Part shown: in pieces, positions 10,325 through 22,345 of the stretch
How positions within the stretch are numbered: position 1 is the stretch's first letter
Layout of the letters: each line of letters starts with the position of its first letter
Origin: Phallus indusiatus
Lineage: Eukaryota; Basidiomycota; Agaricomycetes; Phallales; Phallaceae
DNA length: 64,000 nucleotides
Direction of reading: 5' to 3'
Assembly: GCA_027605045.1 (NCBI GenBank)
Contig: JAQFWX010000005.1
Coordinates: 1,736,001-1,800,000 of the forward strand
Notes under the pieces: generated by a model
The model's database searches: none
What the model was told of the DNA's origin: nothing
Seen by the model: the letters and a program-made list of their open reading frames with translations, nothing else
Translations under genes and position numbers: made by a program

Positions 10325-11415
10325 TTGGTGCTCATAAACTTCAGGACAGTCAAAAGGGGTATTCTCCAAACATTTGATTGCAGGAGACTTTATACCTTGT
10401 TGACCCAGAACTTCGCCTCCATGTATCCACTGAGATCGCAACTCAACACCCACGTGCACCTATCCCACTCACACAATCAATGCATCGCGGGTCCTATTAC
10501 TTATATGTTATGTTATGTTCTGCAACGCCTTTTTTTACTGTACAGCTGTACATTCAAAGATCGAACTAATTATTATTGGATGTGGTTAGTGGGGATCCCG
10601 GATGGGATGAACAGTGTTCAGTTTTTACCCATTGGGCCTCGCTCCTCCGCGATTTCATGGAAGAAAATTCGTTTCAGGGGTCAAATTTCAATTCAGTGCA
10701 TGCTTTGTGTTGTTGTTATGTCCTTGAGCTAGTGATGATGGTGTCTGCTTCAAAACCAAGAACGCGCGTCTTCCGTCGTCAGTCCACCAGCCCCTCGTTT
10801 GATGAAAGCATGTCAGTCGTTTCATCCACTTTAATCTTCCAACCTCACATTCTAACTCAGTTGCTCTATTCCGTTCCCTAGAGAAGCTTCAAACGCTCTC
10901 GGTCTTTATTTCAAATTATTTCTTTATCAAGATTCATGTATTTCAACAGGTTTTAGATCATCGGGCTGCGTCCGCGAGTGAGAGAGAGAGGTTTACTGCG
11001 GGAAAAGTTGAAATTCTAATCAGCGCTCTCTTTAATGATTATGCTTGTGAATTGTCCATAAATTTCCCAACGACTCGTGTACGAGTGTGATCGAGAATGT
11101 TGTATGCGCTATGGCTCAGTGGGTTGATAATTACTTCTTTTTTTCTTTGTCGCTTTTTCCTATCAGAAGTGTTGTTGCAAGATAATCCTATTGACCCGTA
11201 ATGTTCGCTACTAAAATCACCTTTTACAAGTTTAAATATTGTATACTTTTAAAAAAATTGCTATCTTACTGTGCTATTGGGGTAGGACCCATTTCACCAA
11301 GCGGGATCGGACTCGGACTAGCAGTCGACGGATCACTGGTTTGACGGGGTATCTTCAACCAAATGGACTCGGGCGTCTTTTTCATCCGATTGCCTATAAA
11401 GTTAAACGTCCTACG
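10325..11415. repeat. Duplicated 3' flanks, no gene
   Basis: 10,325-10,700 is the 3' flank of the START-like gene and matches, inverted, 45,340-45,720. The match breaks at about 10,700. From there to 11,415 the sequence matches 19,850-20,649 in the same orientation, and part of it (about 10,940-11,020) also matches 58,930-59,060 inverted. This second part is the 3' flank of DUF6535 genes. The change of partner at 10,700 marks a duplication breakpoint. Confidence 0.6.
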
Positions 11416-14373
11416 CTATACAGTTGTCTCAGTAAGGGATGGTGAGCTTTGTAATACATGAAGTACCTCATTCGGACCACTGGCAGGCACCTGTGCACGT
11501 TCTTCGTTATCGTGGTCATTGTTTGAAATTGACGGCGCATTCCGAGGCGCAGATTGATCGGAAGTGGCCTCAGGTTGTATGTTGGACACACCTATGAGTT
11601 GTCCAAACTGACGCACAGATGTCACTAATCTAAAACGAGCATTATACGTGGCCATGTATCCTTCTTGTTGAAATCCAATAGGTAAATTTGCGTAGTTAGA
11701 TTGGATCAGTTCATTCATATCGGCAAATAGCTCGCTCAACTTGTCCCTCGCAATCTTCGAATTCAGAAGCAAGAAATATTCTTTTGTATTGAGGACGTAG
11801 CGCACGAGGAGTGCCCATAGTTGTGAAAGCACAGAGCGGTCGTAAAGAACAGTGAACAGCCTGGGATTCTTCTTAGGGTCCACGGACTTGAGGAGGTCCA
11901 TTAACATTTGATATATCATTTTTTCCTCCCTATAATCGATATAACAATTCCCCAAGTTCTGAACACATTTTGAGAAGTGAGAGACAGCATTTGTGTCATT
12001 CAAGAGGATTGTTGATAGATGGTGTCGGTTCTGGGGCACGAGCAGCAGCACGAAAAGGGGAGGTGTGCAATGTGAGAGCTTCCAGTCCAGATCTCGCGAG
12101 TACCATTGATATATGAGAGAGAGGTCGTGGCCGTCCGTAAAAGGTAAGTTGTTATTCAACTGGATGTCTGCAAGTCGCGGGGGCACTATTTCATCCAAAC
12201 ACCGAACTGCATTCTTTCTGGCTTCATCTGTCATAGACTCGCACCAGAATGAATCCACGCAGCAAATCTCTGTGAAGAAGCGGAGGCCATACGCTAAACG
12301 GAGGCCATCCTCTAATCGGCGAAGGCAACCAGAGAATATAAAACAATCATAAAAGCTGTGAAATACATGATACAAGGACTCCTGTTTTTGCTCTTTCCCG
12401 ATGTCGAGCGGATCATGGGAAGTGAGGTTACAATAAATGATGAGAAGGAGGTTATAGCACGTTTCATAAGTTTTGGCTTCCAAGTGACCAAACAGGTAAT
12501 GAAACTTCCACCACCCCAGTTCTTCACTCTCAAAGTGTATCAACCCCGTGTCACCCATACTGACGAGTATATACGCGGCTATGTTAGGTTTCACCTGCTC
12601 TAGGAGATAACCCCACATGATCAGTGGAAGTCTGCAATTGCCCTTGATCGCATCATGGAGAATTTGGAGCTTATTATCGCGTCGTAACACAGTGTCTGCA
12701 ATGCGGAGATAGTCTTGAAACTCTCCTTCCTCCAGGTGATTTCCTAGCGCATCGGGAATAGACTGGAGGAGACGCCAGTGACCGCGTTCACGTGTCAGGA
12801 GATCCAAGCATAGGCCATAACGCAAATCCACAACATTGCTTTCACTGATCTCCAAACTACGGCTGAGATTTCCAAGAATATCAGATCCAAATTGTGTGCT
12901 GATTATTGGATTCATCGCCGCACAACGTGCAATCATTCGATGAACGCTTCTGTTCCAGGAAATCCCATAGAGCCAACGGAGTGCCTCAAAATCGAGGTAC
13001 GTTGCAGTTTGAACTACTTGTTTTATTTGATCTTCTCTCCACTTGGTAAATCCAGCGAAGTCGCCACGGAGTCTCCGAATGACACCAGCTTCAGGATTTA
13101 TTTTTCTCCGGACAACCTGAAGCCCCCGATTGAGAATGTTTCGCAGCACAAAAAAGAGAACGCCGATGTAAATTGTCATCGAGGTTGTATATGGACATTC
13201 TGGATATCGAATCGGCAATATCACAGAAATAAAGTACAAGGCATAGGTGATCCCCGTAATACCGACAATCGTCCATGCGATGGCAGCGTTCAATGGAAAT
13301 AGCATTATGATGATGCCCGTGAGAAATAGACCGACGGCAAGATAGAGAAGGACGGGAAGGAGGTCAAGGATGGCACCGACCTTCCACACTTCAAAGCCTT
13401 TGAAGCGTAGTTGCCTGACCCTCGCCCTTTCCTTGGCTGTTCCTGGGATAGAAGCCAAAGAGTAGCGTGCCCATTGTTTTGCGATGACAGCAAACAACGC
13501 TGTAGATAACGTGATCGCTAAGCTAGTAAACCACAGACCGTTTAATAACAGTGCGTTCGTCGATGGTGTGAAAGGCGATGTAGGCGTCAATGTTGAGTTT
13601 TGAATCACATTTAGTGAGGTGCCGTTAGATTGAGCTCGTAGAATTCCGGCTATTTCGAATAACAGGGATGCAGAGACTTGGGTATTATTTTGTTGCAAGC
13701 TCTGCAAAGCCTGTACGATGAATGTCGTTATAACGCTGGAGAACAGACCAGCCTGGCAAAAAAAATAGTGAGTTTAAGTAATAAAACAAAACGGATATGT
13801 CTTACAAAAACTAGGAGAACATCTGCCGCCCCTTTCCACTCTTCAACTCTCTCGCGATCGAATGGCTCGGCTTCATCAAGGTAAGTTAACCAAATACGAG
13901 CATTCTCCGAAGTCTCTTCTCCGCATCGATCCCGAGTATATTTCTGCTCGTATGCATCTCTATTATTCACTAACATGCGTCATGTCAGATTGCATAGGGT
14001 AAGTGGGAGTTGTGATACTCACGACCAATTTGGTGTGTTAACCCGAAAACACTTCTATGTTTCTTCTTGCGTCGTTGCCTATTAGGCTGGGTGACATCGG
14101 GAGCACGACCTTTGAAAAATTAAATGATGAAACTTGAATATAGTATATCGTGAAACAGAAACTCACTGAGCAGATCGCGGGGTGGCACAGATTGCTCGCC
14201 GTCCTCGTCCAAAAAATCGCCCGGGAGCTTGTGGGCGAAGAGCTTTCAGTAATCGGCATAGCTTCTTCAGGGTGTTCGCTAGGTCTTTTCGAGGCCATTC
14301 CAGAACTTCTTCCATTTTCGTTCTGAGCCTCAATGAATGCTGTTGTTCCTCTCAAGCTAGACGTTTCGGACAT
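11416..14373 (-). pseudogene. DUF6535 family gene, left copy, with a 1-base frameshift in exon 1
   Basis: Four exons can be placed: 14,167-14,373, 14,023-14,109, 13,806-13,969 and 11,416-13,752. Exons 2 and 3 have exactly the lengths of the intact right copy (87 and 164 bases). Exon 1 is 207 bases, one less than its phase requires. The loss is in a T run near 14,212-14,217, after SSRAIF, where the right frame would read LDEDGEQSVPPRDLLS. The total, 2,795 bases, is not a multiple of three. Exons 3 and 4 carry the conserved core: WLTYLDEAEP, WKGAADVLLVF, AGLFSSVITTFIVQALQSLQ, then two more hydrophobic segments around 13,250-13,520. The long C-terminal half (about 550 residues) is alpha-helical and soluble. 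A downstream start or sequencing error could rescue it; I call it a recent pseudogene. Confidence 0.8.
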
Positions 14374-14810
14374 GGTATGTAGCTGATGGTTGATTGAGAT
14401 GTATGGTTATGTGAAGAGGGGTTGCTGAAAAAGTTTGCGCTAAAAATTGCCTTCAAGTTGTTCCTTAATAATGCTCGCACCTCGTGGTGAAAATCAATAC
14501 TAATAGGATTGGATGCCAGCAAACATGCTCTATCTCATTGAACTTTGATAAAAAACGCACCAATTAGTACTCGATTTTCTATTTATATGTCACCTTTTTC
14601 AAAAGTCATGCACGAACCTAGACAAATTTCTGGTGTCTGGAAGAAGCCCACTACTTGTACTTGTCTTCTCGGATCTGTCATTCTCGTGTGAAGCTGTCAC
14701 TGGGTTCGTGCAGAGTCAGCTGTCCTAGGCTGCATAATGACTTGGTCGACGAGTTCACTGGAAGTTACGAAGAGTTGATTGTGGAATTACTTAAACGTTG
14801 AACGTTGATT
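14374..14810. repeat. 5' flank of DUF6535 gene
   Basis: No gene is seen. The tract repeats the DUF6535 upstream sequence also found at 208-670, 22,350-22,700 and (inverted) 54,850-55,190. It then runs into sequence resembling the ICMT upstream region at about 23,560-23,610 (GAGTTGATTG ... GAAATT). Confidence 0.5.
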
Positions 14811-15920
14811 CCCAGTGAAAAGTCCCCGTGTCCGTCACGGCGTGTTACTGACTTTGTCAGTTCCATCTGACATGAGAGGTACATCCATGACTAGTTTCTG
14901 ATTGCGCGTGTCTGACAGGTTTCACCAGATAAAACTTTCAGAGTTGTTGAATTTTTTGTATACTATCTACATGCAAGTCATTGAAGTACTTTTCCAATGG
15001 ATCCCCTTGTCGTGCCAAAGTGTCGACACGACTTTTTTTTTTGCCTACTTGGCGGTGTTTGAAATTACAGTGAAGGGCATCCTGCCTTTCGCTTCGACCA
15101 CAATCATCCCACTACGCTCTTTTCGCTAAGTCCGTCCTGCCCCCCAATTTCCAACTTACAGTCTTCTCACCATTCTTACACTTGATACATCCAGAATGCA
15201 TAACTCAAATCCGAGGTCATAGCGAGGAAGCAACCAGATACGTAACACACCACTTGATCAGATCTTTTTCGTCTCCACGCTGATTATTATAGCCTACCAC
15301 AGAAGTCGAATCAGAAAAAACGACGATCGTTCGGGAAACGATGCATACATGCGCTTGCGGCATCCCAACACTGCATGGAAAGCTTTATCGGACACTGCAC
15401 GGTATGCAGGCGAGAAAAGAAACCTCGATAGCCGCGGACTTTAAGACGTACGCATTGATCATCTTTTCGTTATGATAGAGCCTTGCTTATGTACATTGTA
15501 GCATTTTCCCTTCATTCCTCCCATTTCCTCCCATTTCCTATCTCCCATCGTTCCGACCGCTTTCCACTTTCCCCTTCCATCTCTTCATTGATAACATTGA
15601 CACATTGAGCCTTAAGTAGAAATGAAAATGTAGTCATTAGATGCATTAATAAATAGAAAAATCTGACAATTACGCATGAACCAGCAGGAGCTGGAAAAAA
15701 AAACAAGCCCTGAAAGAGCCCTCTACGGCAGGAGAATAGTCAGGATAGGCCAGAAATCAACGAGAAGCGAATGGATTGTGATCATGATGAAGCAGTTTTT
15801 GACCGTGGCGCTTTCAAGGAATTTTTAAATCACTGTCAGTGCATGATTGGATTGGATTAACATAGTGCGTCACGGCTTGTCAGAAAAAAACCGTAACGGA
15901 CACGGGGACTTTTCACTGGG
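14811..15920. mobile_element. Non-autonomous TIR DNA element, 1.1 kb
   Basis: Both ends carry the same terminal inverted repeat of about 29 bases, starting CCCAGTGAAAAGTCCCCGTG and continuing TCCGT(C/T)ACGG. The flanks repeat GTTGATT (14,804-14,810 and 15,921-15,927), a 7-base target duplication; an 8-base hAT-type duplication with one mismatch is possible. An empty site is visible at about 23,585-23,605. No transposase ORF is present; the longest frames are under 80 codons. A purine/pyrimidine-skewed stretch with TCCCATTTCC repeats lies at 15,515-15,545. Confidence 0.75.
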
Positions 15921-16180
15921 GTTGATTGAACGAGCCGAGATACTAAGCGCCAAGCTTTCCACATCTTCTACAACTTCGCCATATCGACACCAGTCATGAT
16001 ACCATTTGAAACCACGTCCTCCAATTGCATATTCCTTCTTTCAGCATTCATCTGTATCACCTGCTTAACAATAAATGCGGTTGACAGGCATGGGATGATT
16101 ATGCAAAACTTACGCGTTCCATATCGATATATCCCCGATATTTGCTAATTCGCTAATCGCACTATACATTGTATCAATTT
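15921..16180 (+). pseudogene. ICMT gene relic (5' flank joined to the last codons)
   Basis: This is the third ICMT copy. The first part matches the 5' flank of the copy at 23,590-23,770 (ACCAGTCATGATACC and neighbours). It then jumps directly to the last 20 codons, VPYRYIPDIC, matching 27,655-27,713. Everything between, meaning almost the whole enzyme, is deleted. The order ICMT end followed by a converging GH47 gene is the same as at 27,650-27,850, so this is a decayed copy of the same gene pair. Confidence 0.8.
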
Positions 16181-16286
16181 CTAGCAAGAAACAGAATGAG
16201 ATTTCAAGATTTGTAACCACTACTTTTATAATACATACACGCAATTCTAAATAATAAGACAACAAGAAATAAAACTTCATTAGAAC

Positions 16287-17110
16287 CTAAAGATTAAGAT
16301 TCGCACGAAGGGCACTGCTTAGTTCGGGATTTTGAGAGATTTGAGGGAGTGGAACTGTCGGTGCTGGTGATTTGACTGCGTTGTACGGAGGTTTAGATGG
16401 AGGTGGTGAACCAAAGGTGTCAATGGCTGGTGCACGAAGAGGATGACTTTCAGTGTTGAAGACCCATTCGTCCAATGAGATATTGTTGGGATCATCAAAC
16501 ACCAGGTATCTTTCGAAAAGTTAGTCCGAGATATCTGGAACAAGACTTAGGAGAACCCACAAGTATTTCATAATGTCAGCAAAGAAGAAACTTTCTTGGC
16601 CATCCACGCGAGTAGAGGCCGTAACCGCAGCATTATCAACGTCATCAAGACTACTAACACCACCTTCACCACCGAGAACTTTGAGGAACTGCAAATGGCT
16701 TTCAACGAGGCTTTTTACGTTGTTTAAGTACTTGACATCGTCCGATACACGCTATGTGTAAAAGTTGGATTCCATAACTCCAGGACAAAGAATGTAATCG
16801 GAATTGTCATCGTAGATTTAGAAGCCGTATTCGTGAAGAAATCGAGATTATCTTGTGTTATGAGTGTTTCGGTGAAATTTCCGTCGTTTGTTCCATTAGG
16901 TGGTTGGGTTGTTATTTCAGAAAGGAATACGAACACTTCAGGTCCGGTTCTTGTTCTAGAGAGATTGGGATGTATCTCAATGCACAGAACAAGAATGAGT
17001 GACCAAAAACTTACGGTTCCGAAATAGGTGTTGACACACGCATCGGTCAACTGACAAAGGTAAAACGCAGTATCTAAACGTGTTTTAGCTTAGCATTCCA
17101 GCTGTGAGAT
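16287..17110 (-). pseudogene. GH47 alpha-mannosidase, 3' fragment
   Basis: This is a decayed copy of the 3' third of the gene at 27,846-29,950. The last exon is intact (FDDPNNISLDEWVFNTESHP ... ANLNL). So are most of the exon with PPNGTNDGNFTETLITQDNLDFF and the short piece TDACVNTYFGT. Frameshifts and substitutions follow: the segment after NLDFF reads into TNTASKSTM where the intact copy has an aromatic-rich strand. The homology fades near 17,110 after a piece of the upstream splice site (TTCCAGCT). All catalytic residues upstream of this part are missing. Confidence 0.85.
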
Positions 17111-17337
17111 TGGGTGTGCCGAAATAAGCGCCAAAAGAGTCTGCTTACACTTCCTCGCGTCCTCCCGAATCTTGCGTGCAATTTTAAGCCAGCCATGATA
17201 CCAAGCTATATTCTCCAATCACACTGCTTTCTTATTCTTTCAGCATTCATCTGGTACCTGTTTAAAAATAGATGCAGTCAAATAAGAGTTTCGCTCCATT
17301 AAGCAATTTTTCAATCTAGTAAGCCTTTCTGACAACA

Positions 17338-18091
17338 ATGTCGACGTCGTCAGCTATTCTGAAGCTAGTTATGCTACTGACAATGGATTTTCTAACCATC
17401 AAGTCAGCTACACCACCCACCACGGTTTCAAATGCGGATAAAATCGACAGAAGCACTTTGCGAGAGAAATATCTTGCTTCCATCGCTAGGTTCGTAGCGT
17501 TGATAAGTCAGGTCAACGAAACTACCTCGTCAATGTATTCATTCATTCATAGCCGATTCTAACACCTACCATCATCGTATTCTCTACTTTAACTTCGGAC
17601 ATTCTCTCAGAGACCACTCGACTATGTCCCAAAACTGAACAACTCGGCACTTCACCACACCACCTTTCTCTGTCATTCGTAACGAGCTTTGTTACAGCCA
17701 TGTTCGGATCCATCCTCCGCCTCATCTGCATCAGATCATTAGGCCAATTCTTCACATTCCAAATTACAATCCGACCAAACCATAAAATCATAGACTCCGG
17801 TCCCTATTCGATTGTTTGGCACGCAAGTTACGCAGGTGCCATAATCATTATAATCGGAAATGCACTCTTGTTGCTGAGTGTTGGAAGCTCGGTTACCATG
17901 TGCGGATGGACGATGTCGTCGTGGTCTATAAAAACCATCATGATACTATTTTATACGTGGGGACGTTCGTTTGCTTTTGGATTGTAAAGCGTGTTGAACT
18001 GGAGGAAAAAAATCTTGGTTCTCATTTTGGACGGGGATGGGACGATTATGCCAATCGTGTTCCATATCGGTATATTCCCGGTATTTGTTAA
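17338..18091 (+). pseudogene. Isoprenylcysteine methyltransferase-like gene, copy A (frameshifted)
   Basis: Exon 1 (17,338 to about 17,506) starts MSTSSAILKLVMLLTMDFL, a membrane segment followed by TPP. Exon 2 starts after an acceptor near 17,553 and holds LGQFFTFQITIRPNHKIIDS, then GPYSIVWHASYAG, and ends VELEEKNLGSHFGRGWDDY with PYRYIPGIC. This is the C-terminal catalytic region of ICMT, the ER membrane enzyme that methylates C-terminal prenylcysteine of CaaX proteins. Two lesions are visible against copy B. The exon 1 donor GTGAGT has become GTCAGG. One base is missing near 17,965-17,985, so the frame stops after FAFGL at the TAA and the ELEE tail falls in another frame. The usual RH of GPYxxxRHPxY is replaced by WH. 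Confidence 0.85.
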
Positions 18092-19849
18092 GTATGTATG
18101 TACAATGCACTTACATGAATTCCTGAATGACAAGTAACCACTACTCATATACATCATCTGTCGATGCTAGTTTGAGGCATTAAGCACAACCGATAATAAG
18201 CCAGGCCCCGGATTAAAACACATGAAACAACGTACTATTAGTAGAAGATCAGTAAAGATCCGGTGTTGTTAATGCTTAGGGGCCGATGGGTCATTTAGGT
18301 CAAAGACATGGTACGAGCTGGGAGCTTGATAAAAAGAAATCTCAAGGGATATATAAAAGACGGCGGATAAAATGTTAATAGAGCTGGCAGAGTTGGCTTC
18401 ATCCAAGAAACAATATGATGAGATTATTTGATTAATCCAGTGGTTGACAAACAGTACCACGGCGACGTCCGGATTAAGTCTTTCGGTAGGCCCAGGTCAT
18501 TTGGCAAATGTAAGTAATGTCGTGGAACAGCGTTGACGTCCGAGATGGGAAACGAGATCTCTGATAGTTTTAATTAGCATTAACATTAGAACATGCCATC
18601 CATAGGCGAAGTAGTGTCTGACCTGCTTACCTGTGAAGAGCGCGTCTCAGGAGTAGGCAGAGACGGAGAGGGAACCAGTGTAGTGTGTAGGATAGAGATT
18701 GTAGAGTAGTTTTGAGAATAAAGAGAAGCTTTTTGCAAAAGAGGGCTTTAGTGAGTGTAAACAAGGGATAATGAGATGATATTCTGCGTCGAAAACGACG
18801 TCTTTTTATATACAATTTGAGGAGAGTGTTTTACTAAGCTAAATAACTACGGATTTCGCGGCCCAGGGTCAAAATGTCAAGGAAAACAAGGAAACGAACA
18901 AAAGGAGTTTAGAAAACTGTTAAATAAAATGTAAACTAGTCAAAAGCAGTCAAAAGCACTTCGCATAGGCATAAATTTGTAAGAAAATGAGAAAATGGAA
19001 AGACGGAATTGAATTTAAAGAGATTAGAGCATTCTTCCCTTAATAATCCCATTTAATTTGCTACTCCGTAACACGGAATCGTCTTGTAGCGAATTTCCAA
19101 TGCTTTCTTCGTCCGTGGCACACGCATATATCGAGATTCGAGTTTTATTGACCACAAATTAGCTCGTTGCGCTGGGCTGTGCAGCACAGGTAAACGGCGT
19201 CTATTCCCATGTTCGTCTCGTAAGTCGTTCTCGTCCTCAACACCTGCTTGAAAGGCGGTATGTACGCCTGTATTTACCTGGCCGGAGGTCCAATTATCAA
19301 CGTGTGATTTCTAGCTTGGAGAGAAGGTAATACGCCGACGCAAAAACTAGCGACTCCGAAAAGGTGTAAAACGCTTATATATCACCCAGATATCGTTTGC
19401 AGACTCTGATAACGTGGAGAGGAAAACGACGATGGGCATCATGTTACGTTGATGTCATGTCGGGTACATCACCGTTTTTCTTTCGTAGCTGACATCGACC
19501 TGTTTTCTCTTAGTTTTCTATAGATTAAAATCGAGCAAATATGCCTCAATTATCGTATTCGCCATCGTAATGGTATGTCTCCTCATTTTATTTTGTTGGT
19601 AAGACGCGTCATCCGATTGCCCAAATATGTGCGAACACGAACATCATCTATCTCACGAGAATTGGTTTTTTCCCCTGTCTTCACCTGGAGAAAATTAGGG
19701 CGTTGGTCCTACCGTCGCTGCCTGCACTCTGACGTTTCTAAGGTGGAGACCTGCTGCATAGCCGTTGTTTCTGCGAGGACAGCCATGAGTATCGCGCACG
19801 TCGCAATCAAAACAGAAACCGGGTCTTGGGTGAAGTTGAGAATCAGATC
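18092..19849. other. No recognisable gene
   Basis: The first bases are the 3' flank of ICMT copy A. The rest, about 1.6 kb, shows only short frames (the longest is 138 codons at 19,575-19,991 with mixed composition), no family motif, and no terminal repeats I can pair. It is AT-rich in 18,840-19,080. From about 19,850 the duplicated DUF6535 flank begins. Confidence 0.4.
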
Positions 19850-20649
19850 GGTGTGTATTTGTTTTCTGGAATGGGCGGTGCGTGCTTTGTGCTGTTATTA
19901 TGTTCTCGGGTTGCTGACGATGGTGTCTGCCTTCAAAAACCAAGAATGCTTCTTCAACCCGTCGTCAGCCCACAGCCCCTCCCTCGTTTGATCAAAGCAC
20001 GTCAGTCGTTTCATCCACTTTAATCTTCCAATCTCACATTCTAACTCAGTTGCTCTACTCCGTTCCCTGGAGAAGCTTCAAACGCTCTCGGTTTTCATTT
20101 CATGGTGCTCCTTTATCAAGGATCGTATTATTCATGTATTTTACCAAGTTTTGCATTATCGGGCTGTGTCTTCCAGAGGGAGAGAGAGATTTATTGCGGA
20201 CAATGACAATGTGGAGATTTATTTCGAAATAAAAAGGAAAATAGTTGAATTTCTAATCAGTGCTCTCTTTAATGGTTAAACTTGTGAGTTGTCTATGAAT
20301 TTTCCCAACGACTCGTGTACGAGTGTGGTCGAGAATGTTATATGCGCTGTCAATGTGGCTCAGTGGGTTGATTTACCTTTTTTTTTCTTTGTCGCGTCTT
20401 CCAGCCAGAAACCTTGTTGACGAGATAATCCTATTGGCCCGTAATTTTCACCAATTAAATCACCTTTTTCAAGTTTAGGTATTGTATACTTAAAAAATGT
20501 TATCTCACTGTTCTATTGGGGTAGGACCCATTTCACTAAGCAGGATCAGACTCGGACTAGCAGTCGACGGATCACTGGTTTGACGGGGTATCTTTAACCA
20601 AATGGACTCGAACGCCTTTTTCATCCAATTGCCTATAAATTTAAACGTC
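19850..20649 (+). repeat. Second copy of the DUF6535 3' flank
   Basis: This matches 10,690-11,410 in the same orientation, with shared landmarks GATGGTGTCTGC, CCACTTTAATCTTCCAA, ACGACTCGTGTACGAGTGTG and GGGTAGGACCCATTTCAC. At 11,411 the first copy runs into the 3' end of a minus-strand DUF6535 gene. Here the match stops at 20,649, where an LTR begins. Confidence 0.8.
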
Positions 20650-21258
20650 TGTCACGCGCCGTGTTCCGGGCATCTAGGCGGAAGTCCGGGGAGTCCGGAC
20701 TACGGGACAGAAGGGACTTGGCTTCAGCTTATGTGCTGCGCCGACTCAGACGACCCTGAATATCCCTTAATTTCGGACTAGAAGTCCGAGACAGCCCGGA
20801 CGTAGTCCGGGCAGGTCCGGACAAGTACTGGGAGCGGACTTTAAGCGAGATAGATAAGAATAGAATTGATTATAAAGAGACTGGCTGAGGATAGGCTCGA
20901 AATGAACTTAATATTCAGACTGGGGAGCCCCAGACGAAGTCTGGGGGCTTTAAATACAAAAAGCTAGACTACTAGAACTAAAGGAGATATAACTAAAAGG
21001 AGACTAGTTGCACAGCACCAGAAACATATCTGGCACTTGCTTTCTAATGCTCCGGACAGAATGTCCCCATAAGGAAATGTCCTAGTCCGGACGAAGTCCG
21101 GACCTCAGACTTACCGGACGTGGACAGAATAACGGACTACGCACTGTTGGGCAAGTACTGACGCTAGGACTTGGCGGATATACTAAATATGGATGGGGTT
21201 TGGGTGCCGGACCTCGGAGAGGTCCGGATTAGGATCGGGTGGCACGAGGGTCGTGACA
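20650..21258 (+). mobile_element. Solo LTR, family B, without matching target duplication
   Basis: The unit begins TGTCACGCGCCGTG and ends GGGTCGTGACA, a TG..CA unit with a 7-base inverted end. It shares blocks with the LTR at 24,125-24,729: GGGACTTGGCTTCAGCTTAT, ATATTCAGACTG and TTTAAATACAAAA. The word TCCGG and its complement occur a dozen times and form many small hairpins. The flanks do not match: AACGTC precedes and ATGGCC follows. They belong to two different parts of DUF6535 loci in opposite orientation, so this LTR probably marks an ectopic recombination between two insertions. Confidence 0.75.
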
Positions 21259-21786
21259 ATGGCCTCCGTTTAACGTATGCCCTCTGCTTCTTCACAGAGA
21301 TTTGCTGCGTAGACTCATTCTGGAGCGAGTCTATGACAGATGAAGCTAGAGAGAATGTAGTTCGGTCTTTGCATGCAATGGAACCCCTGCCACTTGCAGA
21401 CACCCAGCCGGATAACCACTTAACTTTTACAGACGGCCACACTCTCACTCTCGTATATCAATGGTACTCGCGAGATCTCGACTGGAACCTCTCATATTAC
21501 ACATGTCCCCTTTTCATGCTGCTGCTCATGTCCCAAAACCGACACCATCTAACCACAATCCTCTTGAATGATATAAATGCTGTCTCTAACTTCTCGAAAT
21601 GTGTTCAGAACCTGGCAAATTATCAGGATATCGAAAACGAAAAGACAATATATCTAATCTTAATGGACCTCCTCAAATCCGTGGACCCTAAGAAGAATCC
21701 CAGGCTGTTCACCATTCTTTACAACCGCTCTGTGCTTTTACAACTATGGGCACTCCTCGTGTGCTACGACCACCATACAAAAGAAT
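21259..21786 (+). pseudogene. DUF6535 gene fragment (C-terminal half, no ends)
   Basis: 176 codons match residues roughly 740-915 of the right DUF6535 protein (57,597-58,125): GLRLTYALCFFTEICCVDSF through LLQLWALLVCYDHHTKE. The frame is fully open, but the fragment has neither start nor end. It begins at the LTR edge at 21,258 and is cut by the TIR element at 21,788, whose target TA supplies a TAA stop. It is a recent, truncated duplicate. Confidence 0.85.
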
Positions 21787-21787
21787 A

Positions 21788-22345
21788 AGGCTCTCAACGG
21801 GTTGGATCCGCGGGTACGGGTACCCGTACCCGCGGGTCAGTGTCAAAAATTTGGGTATCCTCGACCTGACCCGGGTTTCAACCCGCGGGTCACATGACAA
21901 CCTGCAGGTAGGCAGGTCAACCTGTGACAACAGGTAATCTGCAGGTACCTGTGTGTTACCTGCAGGTAATGTCACGTGTGACTAGATGTTACTAGATTAA
22001 GTTATTAAGCGAGATGGGCCCTTAAATAAGCGCCCAACTTATCTTGTAGAGAATTAAAAAATATTGTTGGCATATTTTTTTATTTCCATTTTAAGTAAGA
22101 TTTGAGCTCTCTAGAGCCAAAATAAAAAAAAAATCACGACAAACACCACTCGAAAATCATCCACCCGTCACTATGTCTTATAGGGCGGGTTAGCACGGGT
22201 ACCCGTGGTTTCGAAAATGGCTACCTGTACCCGACCCGGGTCAATTAGGCGCCGGGTACCTGTGTGACGGGTACCCGTGACCTGCGGGTACGGATACAGG
22301 TACCTGCGGGTTAAACCTGTGCGACCTCTAACCCGTTGAGAGCCT
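21788..22345. mobile_element. TA-flanked TIR element rich in GGGTACCC words (MITE-like)
   Basis: The 558-base unit starts AGGCTCTCAACGGGTT and ends AACCCGTTGAGAGCCT, a perfect 16-base terminal inverted repeat. It is flanked by TA on both sides (21,786-21,787 and 22,346-22,347). The TA duplication is typical of Tc1/mariner-type mobilisation. The interior has no ORF. It has a 28-base perfect palindrome at 21,808-21,835 (centre CGGGTACCCG), and repeats of GGGTACCCG, ACCTGCAGGT and CCTGCGGGT across both halves. The AT-rich middle (22,040-22,140) separates two GC-rich arms. Confidence 0.8.
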
